Source: Phycisphaerales bacterium
Lineage (GTDB): Bacteria > Planctomycetota > Phycisphaerae > Phycisphaerales > UBA1924
DNA: 64,000 nt
Assembly (NCBI GenBank): GCA_905339235.1
Contig: CAJPFG010000018.1
Location: 1-64,000, forward strand
Reading direction: 5' to 3'
The translations under genes and the position numbers were made by a program. Shown here piece after piece: positions 14,853 through 23,492 of this stretch. The notes beneath the pieces were generated by a model. That model did no database searches. It had not been told where the DNA came from and saw only the letters and a list, made by a program, of their open reading frames with translations. The first letter of the stretch is position 1; every line of letters starts with the position of its first letter.

Positions 14853-17811
14853 ACGCGCTCAGCCCCGAGATGTCGCGCCCGCCGGCCCGCTTCTTGAGCA
14901 GCGGCACCAGGCCCTCCATCAACGCCAGTTCCTTCTCCGTGCGGGCCTTCCAGCCCAGATTGAGCGGGGCGAGCAAGTCGACGAGGTGCTCGCCGTCGAA
15001 GATCATGCGGGCGATGATCCCGTCGACGAACGCCTCCAGGGAGGCGGCCGGGAGTCCGTGCTTGTCGGCGACGGCGGCGAGTTCGCGGGCGTTCCTCTCG
15101 GCTTTGAAACGCTGGAAACCTGCGCGGACAGCCTTCTCGTCCAGCGCCTTGCCCGCCTCGAGCGAGCGGACGTACTCGGTGATGGTCTCTCGCTCGTCCA
15201 TGAACTTCGCATCGGACTGGATCAGCCCGATGAGCTGATCGCGGCTCATTTTTTGCCGCTTGGGGTCCTGGCCCGTGAAGCGGGCGATCAGGTTCATGAT
15301 GTAGTCGTAGTCGATGACGGCGGAGGCGAAGAGAACGAACTCGAAGTCGAGCTGGTCGACCGCCGGGTTTGCATCCTCTCCGGCCTTGGCCTGCTGCGCC
15401 TTCAGGCGCTGGGCGGTCTCCAGATATGCGCCGCGGAAGGCCTTCAACTGCTCGCCGGGGAGGATCTGCTCGATGGCCTGCTTGTAGTCGGGGGTCAGGT
15501 CGGTGTACTGATCGAGCTGCGTCTGGAGGCGTTGAACCTCCTTGAACCGGTTGATGAACTGAGCGCGGGCGTCGTCGCCTTTGAGGTTGGACACATCCTC
15601 GGGCTTGCAGGCCAGGCCCTGGGACTGCATGAACGCGCCGAGATCGCCGACGGCGGCGCGAAGCTTCTCGATGACGGTCGGGGCCTTGTCCACCAACCAG
15701 ATCTCGCGGGCGCGATCGGCCTTGGCGCCGGAGAACAGAGCGATGGCGGCGTCGACGGCCTCCTGCTGATTGCGGAAGTCGAGGATGTTGCCGTAGGGCT
15801 TAGTGGCGTTCAGGACGCGGTTGGTGCGGCTGAAGGCCTGGATCAGGCCGTGGTGCTTGAGGTTTTTGTCGACGTACAGGGTGTTCAGATACTTGGAGTC
15901 GAAGCCTGTGAGGAGCATGTCGACGACGATGATGACGTCGATCTTCTGGGCGTGCGGCAGGTCCGAGTTCGGGAACTGCTGGTCCTTGATGCGCTTCTGG
16001 ACGTCCTGGTAGTAGAGGTCGAACTCCTCGACGCGGTGGTTCGTGCCATAGAGCGCGCTGTAGTCGTCGATGATGGCCTTGAGGGCCTTCTTCTTGCCTT
16101 CGGGGTCGTGCTGATTGTCGGCCCGTTCCTGGGGCAGATCCTCCTGGATCTGTTTGACATCCGGATCGCCGTCAGCGGGCGGCGAGAACACGCACGCGAT
16201 GTTGAGCGGCACGTACTCGGGATCGGCGGCGGCCCGCTCGCGCTGGGCGTCCTTGAACACTTTCACGTACTCGATGGCGTCATTGATGGAGGCGGTGGCG
16301 AGGATGGCGTTGAACCGTCGGCCGCCGGTGGCGGCGTCGTGCTTGGTGATGATGGCGTCGGCGACGGCGCGCTTGGCCAGGGTCTCGCCGGGCTTGATCG
16401 TGCGGCCCTCGGGCTTGTAGTAATCGACGTGGAAGCGCAGAACGTTCTGGTCTTCGATGGCGTGCGTGATGGTGTACGCGTGCAATTCGCGCTGGAACAG
16501 ATCCTGCGTGGTCCGCAGCGACGCCTGCTCGCCCTCGATCTTCCTGTAGTTGGCGTTCTCCTCGAAGATCGGCGTGCCGGTGAACCCGAAGAGCTGCGCG
16601 TTCGGGAAGAACTCCTTGATGGCCTTATGGTTGTCGCCGAACTGAGAGCGGTGGCACTCATCGAAGATGAAGGCGATCCGCTTGGAACGGAGTGGCTTCA
16701 GGCGGTCGGCAAAGTTCCGCCGATTGCCGGGATCGAGCGCGAGCCCGAGCTTCTGGATGGTGGTGACGATGACCTTGTCGGCATAGTCATCGGAAAGGAG
16801 ACGACGAACGAGAGTCTCCGTGTTGGTGTTCTCCTCGACGCACCCCTCCTGAAACCGGTTGAACTCCTCGCGCGTCTGGCGATCGAGATCCTTGCGGTCG
16901 ACGACGAACAGACACTTCTCGATGTCGGCGTTGTCCTTCAGCAGCGTGGACGCCTTGAAGGACGTGAGCGTTTTGCCGCTGCCTGTGGTGTGCCAGATGT
17001 AGCCGTTGCCGCAGTTCTGATGGATGCAGTCCACGATCGCCTTCACGGCGTAGATCTGGTAGGGACGCATCATCAGCAGTTTCTGCTCGCTTGCGACCAG
17101 CACCATGTAGCGGCTGATCATCTGGCCGAGCGTGCACTTGGCCAGGAACTTTTCGGCGAAGCTGTCCAGGTGGGTGATCTTCGCGTTGTCCTCGGCGGCG
17201 AACTGGTACACGGGGAGAAAACGCTCGTCGGCGTTGAAGCTGAAGTGCCGGTTGTTGTTGTTGGCGAAGTACCAGGTGTCGGTCCGATTGCTGACCACGA
17301 ACAACTGGATGAAGCACAGGAGCGTGCGGGCGTATCCGTTGCCGGGGTCGTTCTTGTACTCGACGATCTGCTCGATGGCACGGCGCGGGCTGATGCCGAG
17401 CGTCTTCAACTCGATCTGTACGGCGGGCACGCCGTTGATGAGCAGCAGCACGTCGTAGCGGTGGTGGCTGTTGTCGGTGTTGATCCGGAGCTGGTTCACC
17501 ACCTCGAAGGTGTTCTTGCACCAGTCCTTGATGTTCACGAGTGCGTAGTTCAGTGGCGTCCCGTCATCGCGCGTGAACGTGTTCGTGTCCCTGAGCATGC
17601 GGGAGGCGGTGAACACGTCCGGGGTGACGATCTCGTCGAGCAGGCGCTGGAACTCGCCTTCGGTGAGCGTGACGTGGTTCAGTGCCTCGAACTTCTCCCG
17701 GAAGTTCCGCTCCAGCGCAGCCCTGTCCCGGATGTCCGAGCGGTGTGCGAACTTCAGTTCCTGAAGCTTCGCAATCAGTTGATCCTCGAGTTCGCGTTCG
17801 GTGGACGTCAT
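14842..17811 (-). CDS. hsdR: Type I restriction-modification system, restriction/translocase subunit HsdR
   Basis: The 989-residue protein has the N-terminal nuclease domain (catalytic QIELKT within AVQIELKTLG), SF2 translocase motifs (TGSGKTLTSF, FIFDECHRSQFG, GFTGTPIF, GFDSKYLNTLYVDK) and the C-terminal helical domain. It pumps DNA using ATP and cleaves unmethylated DNA at a distance. The ATG at 17811 starts MTSTERELEDQLIAKLQE, a typical HsdR start; the longer frame runs into an unrelated upstream fragment. It is the first gene of the operon hsdR-hsdS-acn-hsdM. Expressing HsdR first and HsdM last is unexpected for host safety and hints at control at the level of assembly or translation. Confidence 0.96.
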   Translation of the reverse strand: MTSTERELEDQLIAKLQELKFAHRSDIRDRAALERNFREKFEALNHVTLTEGEFQRLLDEIVTPDVFTASRMLRDTNTFTRDDGTPLNYALVNIKDWCKNTFEVVNQLRINTDNSHHRYDVLLLINGVPAVQIELKTLGISPRRAIEQIVEYKNDPGNGYARTLLCFIQLFVVSNRTDTWYFANNNNRHFSFNADERFLPVYQFAAEDNAKITHLDSFAEKFLAKCTLGQMISRYMVLVASEQKLLMMRPYQIYAVKAIVDCIHQNCGNGYIWHTTGSGKTLTSFKASTLLKDNADIEKCLFVVDRKDLDRQTREEFNRFQEGCVEENTNTETLVRRLLSDDYADKVIVTTIQKLGLALDPGNRRNFADRLKPLRSKRIAFIFDECHRSQFGDNHKAIKEFFPNAQLFGFTGTPIFEENANYRKIEGEQASLRTTQDLFQRELHAYTITHAIEDQNVLRFHVDYYKPEGRTIKPGETLAKRAVADAIITKHDAATGGRRFNAILATASINDAIEYVKVFKDAQRERAAADPEYVPLNIACVFSPPADGDPDVKQIQEDLPQERADNQHDPEGKKKALKAIIDDYSALYGTNHRVEEFDLYYQDVQKRIKDQQFPNSDLPHAQKIDVIIVVDMLLTGFDSKYLNTLYVDKNLKHHGLIQAFSRTNRVLNATKPYGNILDFRNQQEAVDAAIALFSGAKADRAREIWLVDKAPTVIEKLRAAVGDLGAFMQSQGLACKPEDVSNLKGDDARAQFINRFKEVQRLQTQLDQYTDLTPDYKQAIEQILPGEQLKAFRGAYLETAQRLKAQQAKAGEDANPAVDQLDFEFVLFASAVIDYDYIMNLIARFTGQDPKRQKMSRDQLIGLIQSDAKFMDERETITEYVRSLEAGKALDEKAVRAGFQRFKAERNARELAAVADKHGLPAASLEAFVDGIIARMIFDGEHLVDLLAPLNLGWKARTEKELALMEGLVPLLKKRAGGRDISGLSAYEQ

Positions 17812-17818
17812 CGTTGGT

Positions 17819-17938
17819 TCACTTCTTCGAGGGCCTTGCTGCCTTTGTGGGGCACTCCTGCAGCCACCGGTTGATCGACACTCTGTGTAATTGCCAGTGC
17901 CGACCGACCTTTTGATCCGGAACCCACCGGTGCCGCCC
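17819..17938 (-). pseudogene. Fragment of an excisionase/MerR-type helix-turn-helix protein upstream of hsdR
   Basis: The minus-strand frame encodes RWVPDQKVGRHWQLHRVSI then NRWLQE, which matches the second half of small HTH_17 DNA-binding proteins (typically pxxkVGrrWrf...l..WL). The first half, with the tyr/arg-rich recognition helix, is not recognisable: upstream codons in this frame give unrelated sequence. Its stop is 7 nt before the hsdR start, so it may once have been the first gene of the operon, perhaps a controller. It could still be expressed as a 67-residue frame (17819-18022), but I see no start with support. Confidence 0.45.
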
Positions 17939-18082
17939 AGTTCCACGAACAAGCAGGGCGCAGCATATCACGACGCGCAGGGGGTTTGAAGGGCGTGCGC
18001 CCAGGACCGGCAAAGGCGCCACGCCACGGAATCGAGCGGCGCGCTACCCCTTTAGGGGGCGAACGACTCCATCCCGCGCCGG

Positions 18083-18088
18083 TACGCT
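18083..18088 (+). promoter_or_regulatory. Leaderless -10 element TACGCT for the small ORF at 18095
   Basis: TACGCT, 6 nt (gttcgc), then ATG at 18095. It matches the spacing of the other leaderless starts in the window. Confidence 0.4.
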
Positions 18089-18094
18089 GTTCGC

Positions 18095-18220
18095 ATGGCC
18101 AGACGCCCGCGAAAGTCACCCCTGCCGATGCCGGAACTTCACCCCAAGTACGACTTTCGGCAGCCCCTCCTTCGCGAACTGGTGACGTACTCGGCGCTAA
18201 CGGACGGGGCTACCCGGTAG
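18095..18220 (+). CDS. Possible 41-residue small protein
   Basis: The frame encodes MARRPRKSPLPMPELHPKYD followed by 21 more residues ending DGATR. It is basic at the start and has no recognised domain. Its only support is the TACGCT-6nt-ATG arrangement shared with better-supported genes here. It could be the 5' remnant of a longer gene, since the region around it carries several gene fragments. Confidence 0.3.
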   Translation: MARRPRKSPLPMPELHPKYDFRQPLLRELVTYSALTDGATR

Positions 18221-18268
18221 TGTAAAAACGCCCAAAACTGGCTGAAACACACACACGCGAGCGTCGAA

Positions 18269-18274
18269 TATACT
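18269..18274 (+). promoter_or_regulatory. Leaderless -10 element TATACT for the gene at 18280
   Basis: TATACT is the best -10 match in the series; it is followed by 5 nt (tggtc) and the ATG at 18280. No ribosome site. Confidence 0.6.
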
Positions 18275-18279
18275 TGGTC

Positions 18280-18855
18280 ATGGCGATTGTGCCCCTCCAG
18301 AGACCACCGACATGGAATGACGCCAAGCGTCTTTTGCTGGCGATACTTCAAGAGGCTGGAGGGGCTTTCCGAAGCAAGACACGGCTGTGGAAGAGTTTTT
18401 ATCGGGCACACCAGGAGCACTGGCTACACCAAAATGGGCTGCTGTCAAAGCACCCGATAGTGGCCATGCCGTTCGGCCCAGGCATTGATGATGGCGACAG
18501 TTTGATCGAGGAGTTGGAGGGTGATGGGCTGATTCGGGTGAAGCGCCCGGCCTTCAAGAAGGACAGTTGGTTATTCGAGTTGCTAAACCCCGAAGTCGTT
18601 AAGGCGACCCCAGAAGAACGAGATTCGATCCGACGGGCATTGGCGTGGTTGGCGGGTCGGGGAGCCGTGGAGATCAGCAATCACACGCATAGAGAATCCC
18701 GCTCGTGGAAGCGGGCGCACGCGAAGGGCGAAAAAGGCAAGGAACTCGACATCTACTTGGATCTCGTGCCGGACGAGAAATACACGTGCATGGGCGAGCA
18801 GATCCAAAGGCAGGACGCCATCTTGAGTAAAGTCTTTGGCCAACACCAACGCTGA
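18280..18855 (+). CDS. Hypothetical protein, possibly Panacea/SocA-like (antitoxin-type)
   Basis: The 191-residue soluble protein begins WNDAKRLLLAILQEAGG, then a basic helix KTRLWKSFYRAH and FGPGIDDGDSLIEELEGDGL. The order 'helix, KxxLxKxxYxAh, GP...i..L...glI' recalls the Panacea/SocA domain found in antitoxins, but the match is weak and made by eye. It overlaps the next ORF by 20 bp, giving a two-gene unit next to a restriction system, which fits a toxin-antitoxin or defence accessory pair. Start supported by TATACT 5 nt upstream. Function remains open. Confidence 0.5.
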   Translation: MAIVPLQRPPTWNDAKRLLLAILQEAGGAFRSKTRLWKSFYRAHQEHWLHQNGLLSKHPIVAMPFGPGIDDGDSLIEELEGDGLIRVKRPAFKKDSWLFELLNPEVVKATPEERDSIRRALAWLAGRGAVEISNHTHRESRSWKRAHAKGEKGKELDIYLDLVPDEKYTCMGEQIQRQDAILSKVFGQHQR

Positions 18856-19195
18856 TGCGCTCGCCAAGGAGTTGTTGTCCTACGTGTCCCGTGCCGTGGA
18901 GGATAGTGCCGATGCGTCGGCATTCTTGTCGCGCAAAAAAGACTTCCTTGCGGACCGCGCCCCCGCTGCTGACGCTGCCAACATCGCTGGCGATTTCTTT
19001 GTCTACGCGGCAGTCCACGACGGCGCTCTGGCGGGCGAGTGGTTGAGCATTCTAAAGGGTACGTTGGCGTTTCTTTCGTCCTGCAATAGGCGCAATGCGA
19101 CAGAGGAAGATTTGCGTTCTCTTCGCGATCTGCTCCAAACCGTTCCTCTTTCGGAGGATCGGGTACGTCGGTGGTTTGTGCAGACGTTTCCCTGA
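18836..19195 (+). CDS. Hypothetical 119-residue protein, partner of the preceding gene
   Basis: A mostly alpha-helical small protein (ALAKELLSYVSRAVEDSADA..., RDLLQTVPLSEDRVRRWF) with no family I recognise. It starts at a TTG inside the end of the preceding gene, and that tight overlap implies co-translation. There is no signal peptide and no clear catalytic motif. If the upstream gene is an antitoxin-type protein this could be its partner, but nothing in the sequence proves toxicity. Confidence 0.5.
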   Translation: MANTNADALAKELLSYVSRAVEDSADASAFLSRKKDFLADRAPAADAANIAGDFFVYAAVHDGALAGEWLSILKGTLAFLSSCNRRNATEEDLRSLRDLLQTVPLSEDRVRRWFVQTFP

Positions 19196-19211
19196 TGCAC
19201 GAAAGGGCTAA

Positions 19212-19334
19212 TCACCCCTTTTCCGTATCCGGGGCGTCGATGATCCGGTAGGGCTCACGCTTAAAATCGAGCGACTCAGCTTCGCGCCGCGACAGCAGAT
19301 CTAGGAACTCAGCCTCCGTTATGGGCACGAGCAT
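19212..19334 (-). pseudogene. Truncated AlbA_2/Schlafen-type protein, N-terminal fragment
   Basis: The minus strand encodes 40 residues starting MLVPITEAEFLDLLSRREAE and continuing SLDFKREPYR before a stop. 'E(x)n-ES-x-x-x-(D/E)FK' is the opening of the AlbA_2 (Schlafen-like) domain found in ATP-binding transcriptional regulators and defence proteins; the family is hundreds of residues longer. It is antisense to, and separate from, the neighbouring genes, and is most simply a decayed gene end. Confidence 0.45.
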
Positions 19335-19593
19335 ACCCAACTGAAGGCGTGCGAGAATGGTGTGGTCGGGCGGGGCCAGATGGGGCACTTGTCAGGGTTG
19401 ATTTCCCGTCGTCCGCATGCCCGATTCCGCGTTTTTCTAACCGTCAGCGGAACGCCTTTCGGCCTCACGAACCCCGCAGCGACCACGAGCCATTCTATCC
19501 GGCGGGCAAGCAGAATTAACGCGATCTGCTGTTTGAGCGGCGCGTCCTGCCACCTGTCGCCGCCGCCCCGCGGTCGGCCACTATCCTGCCGCC
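19335..19593. other. Intergenic region without recognisable content
   Basis: About 260 bp of lower coding quality between the AlbA_2 fragment and the gene at 19594. Apart from the -10 element at the right end I see no repeat, RNA gene or ORF with support. It could hold the boundary between the restriction block and the integrative-element module. Confidence 0.4.
19582..19587 (+). promoter_or_regulatory. Leaderless -10 element TATCCT for the gene at 19594
   Basis: TATCCT, 6 nt (gccgcc), then GTG at 19594, with no ribosome site. It would drive the first gene of the integrative-element module. Confidence 0.5.
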
Positions 19594-20739
19594 GTGGACA
19601 TCGCGGCTCTCGCCAAGGCGTTTGATCGATTCTTCACGACGCTTGATGCGGCCACCGTGCCGGCCCCTGAGGGCGGCCGGAGGGTGGATGGCATCGCTCA
19701 GGCGATAGCGTTGTCGGAAGCCACGGATGCTCTATACATCGCAATCGGGCAGGCCATCGGCTCCCTGTTCCACGACCATGGCCGCACCGTCACGGGCCTT
19801 CCGCCTGGATATCAACTTCTCGAATCCGACACGCCCGACGGACCCGGCACGCCGATTCCTCTAGAGCACATCAAGATCGAAACGGCGCGGGTCGGGGGAC
19901 CGGGGATGGACGCCACGCTGGTCGCGGCGCTCGACGCGGCGTCCAGGGTGGCGGCCTTTCCCCAAGCGAAATGGAACGCGATGCAGGCGGCCCGGCCCGG
20001 CGCAAGCCACCAAAGATGGCATGCGGGCGACATCGTCACGGTCGAGGACCTGAATGTCCTCGGTTCGGCTGCACGGCTGCTTCGCCTCGTTGAGTCCAAC
20101 GCTCAGCCCATGAACGATCTCGTCCAGCGCCTCTTGCTTTCGTCCGACCTTCCCCAACTCTCGGATGAGGAGGTGGCCCGGCTGCGGGCCTTTGTGATCG
20201 CCCTGCAAGCCGCTCAGCCCGGCGCGGCGCCCGCCATCAGCCTGAGCGGGGGCAACGCGAGTTCAGGCGGGCGCGGCGGAGACCTTACCCTCACCGGTCC
20301 CTTCACAATCAGCGGGATCAACGCGGCCGACCTGCCTGAAACCCGGCGGCTGGTGCGACTGCTCGAGGTGCTCGCGTACAACGAGGCGAAGCGACAACAG
20401 AAACCCACGGACGCAGCGGACCGAGTTCAGACGCCACCCTCGCCGCCCGTTATCGAGCCTTCTGACGCCGCTCAGTACACCGCCGTCGATCTCGCAAGCG
20501 AGTTCGGTCTTCCATACGGCAAGCTACGAAAACGGCTGGAGCGATGGCGGGCAACGCATGCCCTGGGCACCGATTGGATCGAAAACACGGAGGCCGGGGC
20601 TGGGGACGCGAAGTACGCCTATCGCTTCGGAGCGGTGAAGGGCGTTATCAAGGAACTTCGCGCGTCCATCGCAGCGTCCACGAAACGTCCACCGAAGCCA
20701 CGGAAAGAGCCGAAACCACCGCGAAATACGGCAGACTAG
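19594..20739 (+). CDS. Hypothetical protein of the integrative-element module
   Basis: The 381-residue soluble protein has a helical N-terminus, a middle with a Gly/Ser-rich loop (SLSGGNASSGGRGGDLTLTG) and a C-terminal segment that looks like a winged helix (AAQYTAVDLASEFGLPYGKL...AYRFGAVKGVIKEL), followed by a Lys/Pro-rich tail (KRPPKPRKEPKPPR). The C-terminal part suggests DNA binding. No named family is recognised. It opens the module that continues with a small protein, an HTH protein, a prim-pol and a serine recombinase, all in the same direction. GTG start supported by the TATCCT element. Confidence 0.6.
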   Translation: MDIAALAKAFDRFFTTLDAATVPAPEGGRRVDGIAQAIALSEATDALYIAIGQAIGSLFHDHGRTVTGLPPGYQLLESDTPDGPGTPIPLEHIKIETARVGGPGMDATLVAALDAASRVAAFPQAKWNAMQAARPGASHQRWHAGDIVTVEDLNVLGSAARLLRLVESNAQPMNDLVQRLLLSSDLPQLSDEEVARLRAFVIALQAAQPGAAPAISLSGGNASSGGRGGDLTLTGPFTISGINAADLPETRRLVRLLEVLAYNEAKRQQKPTDAADRVQTPPSPPVIEPSDAAQYTAVDLASEFGLPYGKLRKRLERWRATHALGTDWIENTEAGAGDAKYAYRFGAVKGVIKELRASIAASTKRPPKPRKEPKPPRNTAD

Positions 20740-20789
20740 GCGTCCACGTTCCGTCCACCGGCAACACGAACCGGCCCGCGCTTGCCAGC

Positions 20790-20954
20790 ATGGGCCGCAT
20801 GAACATACGAGACGTTTCGACCCACCGGCTGAGGGAAATGCTGGCTGCCACGCGGCAGGTAGCCCCGCAATCGCAGGCGGCCGCGATTCTGCAGGCGGAA
20901 ATCGACCGCCGGAATCAGCTCGCCAAGCGGCGGAGGAGGGTCAAGCATGTCTGA
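20790..20954 (+). CDS. Small basic protein upstream of the excisionase-type gene
   Basis: A 54-residue helical protein (MGRMNIRDVSTHRLREMLAA...), ending in the basic tail KRRRRVKHV. A second in-frame ATG at 20799 is an equally good start. Its last codons overlap the start of the HTH gene at 20947 by 8 bp, implying coupling. No domain recognised; the basic tail would allow nucleic-acid binding. Confidence 0.5.
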   Translation: MGRMNIRDVSTHRLREMLAATRQVAPQSQAAAILQAEIDRRNQLAKRRRRVKHV

Positions 20955-21150
20955 CCTCCCCCTCGACCCCCAGGCCCGTTACCTCCCCCTCCCAGTCGTG
21001 CAGCGGTGGTTGTCGGTGTGCAGGCGCACCTTGTACCGCATGCTCAAGCGCGGCGAGATCACCGGCATCTACGTCGGCCGGGCGCGGCGGATAGACCGCG
21101 CGTCGCTCGAGGCGTTCATCGCCCGCGGCGGAAGCCGGAGGGCGTCATGA
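20947..21150 (+). CDS. Excisionase-type helix-turn-helix DNA-binding protein
   Basis: The 67-residue protein matches the HTH_17/MerR-like excisionase domain over its whole length: LPLPVVQRWLSVCRRTLYRM is the recognition helix region, and GEITGIYVGRARRIDRASLE the wing and closing helix. Such proteins act as recombination directionality factors or small repressors of mobile elements. It overlaps the prim-pol gene (ATGA) and lies in the same operon as the serine recombinase, so a role as directionality factor or as regulator of the module is likely. Confidence 0.8.
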   Translation: MSDLPLDPQARYLPLPVVQRWLSVCRRTLYRMLKRGEITGIYVGRARRIDRASLEAFIARGGSRRAS

Positions 21151-23492
21151 GCACCGTCAACCGCCTCCTCGAAGCAGCACTCTGGTATGCCTCGCTGGGC
21201 TTGCCCGTGTTCCCGAACCACTCCCCGGTCCTCGTTGATGGTCAGCCGGTGCGATGCTCGTGCGGCAACGCCGAGTGCGAGCACATCGCTAAGCACCCAC
21301 GCACCGCGCACGGATTCAAGGACGCGACCACCGACCCCGAGCAGATCCGGGCGTGGTGGGCGGAGTGCCCGACCGCGAACATCGGCCTTGCCACGGGCAG
21401 TGCGTCGGGGTGTTTCGTACTCGACGTTGACACGCGCACGGGTGGCGACGTGACGCTTCTCGAACTCGAGGAGCGCCACGGTCGGCTGCCGCACACCATC
21501 GAGGCCCTCACGGGCGGGGGCGGTCGGCACCTGCTCTTCAAGCATCCTGGCTCTCACGTCAAGAGCCGAAGCGGGGTGCTCCCCGGCCTCGACATCAAGG
21601 GCGACGGCGGGTACATCATCGTGGAGCCCAGCCGCCACGAGAGCGGCAAGGAGTACGCATGGGAACTCTCCTCGCGCCCCGGCGAGGTCACGCTGGCCGA
21701 CGCCCCCGAGTGGCTGTTGGCGCTGGTGCGCGAACCGGCGCCCACCGAGCGCCCGACCACCGTGCCCGCGAACGGCGGCGTCATTCCCGAGGGCCAGCGC
21801 AACTCCACGCTCGCATCGCTAGCAGGAACGATGCGCAAGCGTGGGATGAGCGTGGAGGCGATCAACGCCGCGCTCATGGCGGAGAACGTCGCCAAGTGCC
21901 GGCCGATGCTGTCCGAAGGTGAGGTGGAGCGCATCGTTCAGAGCATCTCTCGGTACGAGCCGGGAGGGTCGTCCCCGCCTCAGGCGGAGGGCATCGAAGC
22001 CGGTGGGCTCACGCTCAGGGTGCTCCGGATCGCCGATCGAAACCGCGTTGTGGTGTCCGCACAGGATGCGAGCGGGAGCGAGGTTCACCGCGACAACGTG
22101 AACCCGGACTCCTCGGTATCCAGATCCAGGTTCGCAAGCGAAGCAGCGACGAAGGCGAATCTGGACGCAGAGGCTGCCGCCCTTATGGAAGCGGCGCTCA
22201 TGAAGTGCGAGCGCCCCCCGGAGCGCCCGACGGCTACGGCCAAGCAATCTCCGCGGGCTGCACTTGAGGAGCGAGACGAGCGGTCCGAGGCTGCGCTGGC
22301 CGAAGTGCCAAAGGACATCCGCGACGAGGCCGAGGACCTGCTCGCCGATCCCGGCCTCATCGCGCGCATCCAGGGTCATATCGAACTCGCGGGAGTGGTG
22401 GGGGAGCGTGATCTGGCGCTGACGCTGTACCTCTTGGGCACCAGCAGGCTGCTGGCCAAGCCTGTGTCCGCGCAGGTGCAGGGTACTACCTCCAGCGGAA
22501 AGAGCATGATCCTCGACGTCGTGGCGGGGCTCATGCCGGGGGAGGGCGTGTTCAAGGCGACGCACCTGACCGCCAACGCCCTGTACTACACCCCGTACGG
22601 CGCGCTCATGCACACATGGGTGGCCGCGGGCGAGCGATCCCGGCGGGAGGATGACGACCAGGCCGACGCCACGCGCGCCCTTCGAGAGATGATCTCGGCG
22701 GGCGAACTGACGAAGGCCCTCCCGATCAAGATGCCCGATGGAACGTTCTCGACGCTGCTGATCCACCAGCCCGGCCCCATCGGCTACGTGGAGTCCACCA
22801 CGAACACCAACGTCTTCGATGAAGACGCGAATCGGATGATGCCGCTCTCCACGGATGAGTCGCCGGAGCAAACGGCGCGCGTCGTCCACGCCATCGCCGC
22901 CGCCGCGCAGCGGGAGTCCGGCGACTCGGCGCGGGTGGTGATGTTGCACCAGACAGTGCAGCGGTTGCTCCGGCGCGTCCGAGTTCGCGTGCCGTTCGCC
23001 ATGGCGATTGCGGCCGCGATCCCGACATCGCGCCCGGAAGCGCGGCGCAGCGTCGGGTTTATCTTGGGGATGGTCCGAGCGGTCGCCCTGCTGCACCAGC
23101 GGCAGCGCCGAGAAGGGCCGATTATCCACGGCGACTGCATCAACGCCGCGTTGGAGGACTATTCGGTCGCGCGGGAACTTCTTGTGAGCCCGCTGGGTCG
23201 TTCGCTAGGGGGTTCGCTGTCGGAAGCCGTCGTCCGGTTTGGGAAGCGCATGCAAGTGCGGTTTGGAGGTGAGCAGTTCACGAGCACGCAAGCGCTCGAG
23301 GCTGACCCGGTCATTAAGCACAAGGGCAAGATCAATCAGTACCTCGGCAGCCTTGCGGACGCGGGAGTTTCGGAGTGTGTTTCCGAGTCGAAAGGAAGGC
23401 AGCCCGCCACGTGGAAGTTGGTCAAAGACCTTCCGGCGGCGGGCGCTACCTGGCTTCCCTCGGCGGAGCAGATCGCGGGAGGGCAGTCATGA
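21147..23492 (+). CDS. Bifunctional DNA primase/polymerase fused to a DUF3987-like ATPase
   Basis: The 781-residue protein starts with a prim-pol domain (about 1-200: ALWYASLGLPVFP, IGLATGSASGCFVLDVD, GGGGRHLLFKHP), followed by a primase C-terminal helical segment (about 210-270, NSTLASLAGTMRKRGMSVEA) and an ATPase-like C-terminal half with Walker A GTTSSGKSMIL and a sensor-like region SADESPEQ-type (STDESPEQTARVV). A CSCGNAECEH motif near residue 38 could bind zinc. This combination is the replication protein of many plasmids, satellites and integrative elements. The start at 21147 overlaps the HTH stop. It implies the element can replicate after excision. Confidence 0.85.
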   Translation: MSTVNRLLEAALWYASLGLPVFPNHSPVLVDGQPVRCSCGNAECEHIAKHPRTAHGFKDATTDPEQIRAWWAECPTANIGLATGSASGCFVLDVDTRTGGDVTLLELEERHGRLPHTIEALTGGGGRHLLFKHPGSHVKSRSGVLPGLDIKGDGGYIIVEPSRHESGKEYAWELSSRPGEVTLADAPEWLLALVREPAPTERPTTVPANGGVIPEGQRNSTLASLAGTMRKRGMSVEAINAALMAENVAKCRPMLSEGEVERIVQSISRYEPGGSSPPQAEGIEAGGLTLRVLRIADRNRVVVSAQDASGSEVHRDNVNPDSSVSRSRFASEAATKANLDAEAAALMEAALMKCERPPERPTATAKQSPRAALEERDERSEAALAEVPKDIRDEAEDLLADPGLIARIQGHIELAGVVGERDLALTLYLLGTSRLLAKPVSAQVQGTTSSGKSMILDVVAGLMPGEGVFKATHLTANALYYTPYGALMHTWVAAGERSRREDDDQADATRALREMISAGELTKALPIKMPDGTFSTLLIHQPGPIGYVESTTNTNVFDEDANRMMPLSTDESPEQTARVVHAIAAAAQRESGDSARVVMLHQTVQRLLRRVRVRVPFAMAIAAAIPTSRPEARRSVGFILGMVRAVALLHQRQRREGPIIHGDCINAALEDYSVARELLVSPLGRSLGGSLSEAVVRFGKRMQVRFGGEQFTSTQALEADPVIKHKGKINQYLGSLADAGVSECVSESKGRQPATWKLVKDLPAAGATWLPSAEQIAGGQS

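Noticed and set aside
14608-17874. 1,088-codon plus-strand frame opposite hsdR
   Set aside because: Shadow of hsdR, which has complete translocase and nuclease motifs on the minus strand.
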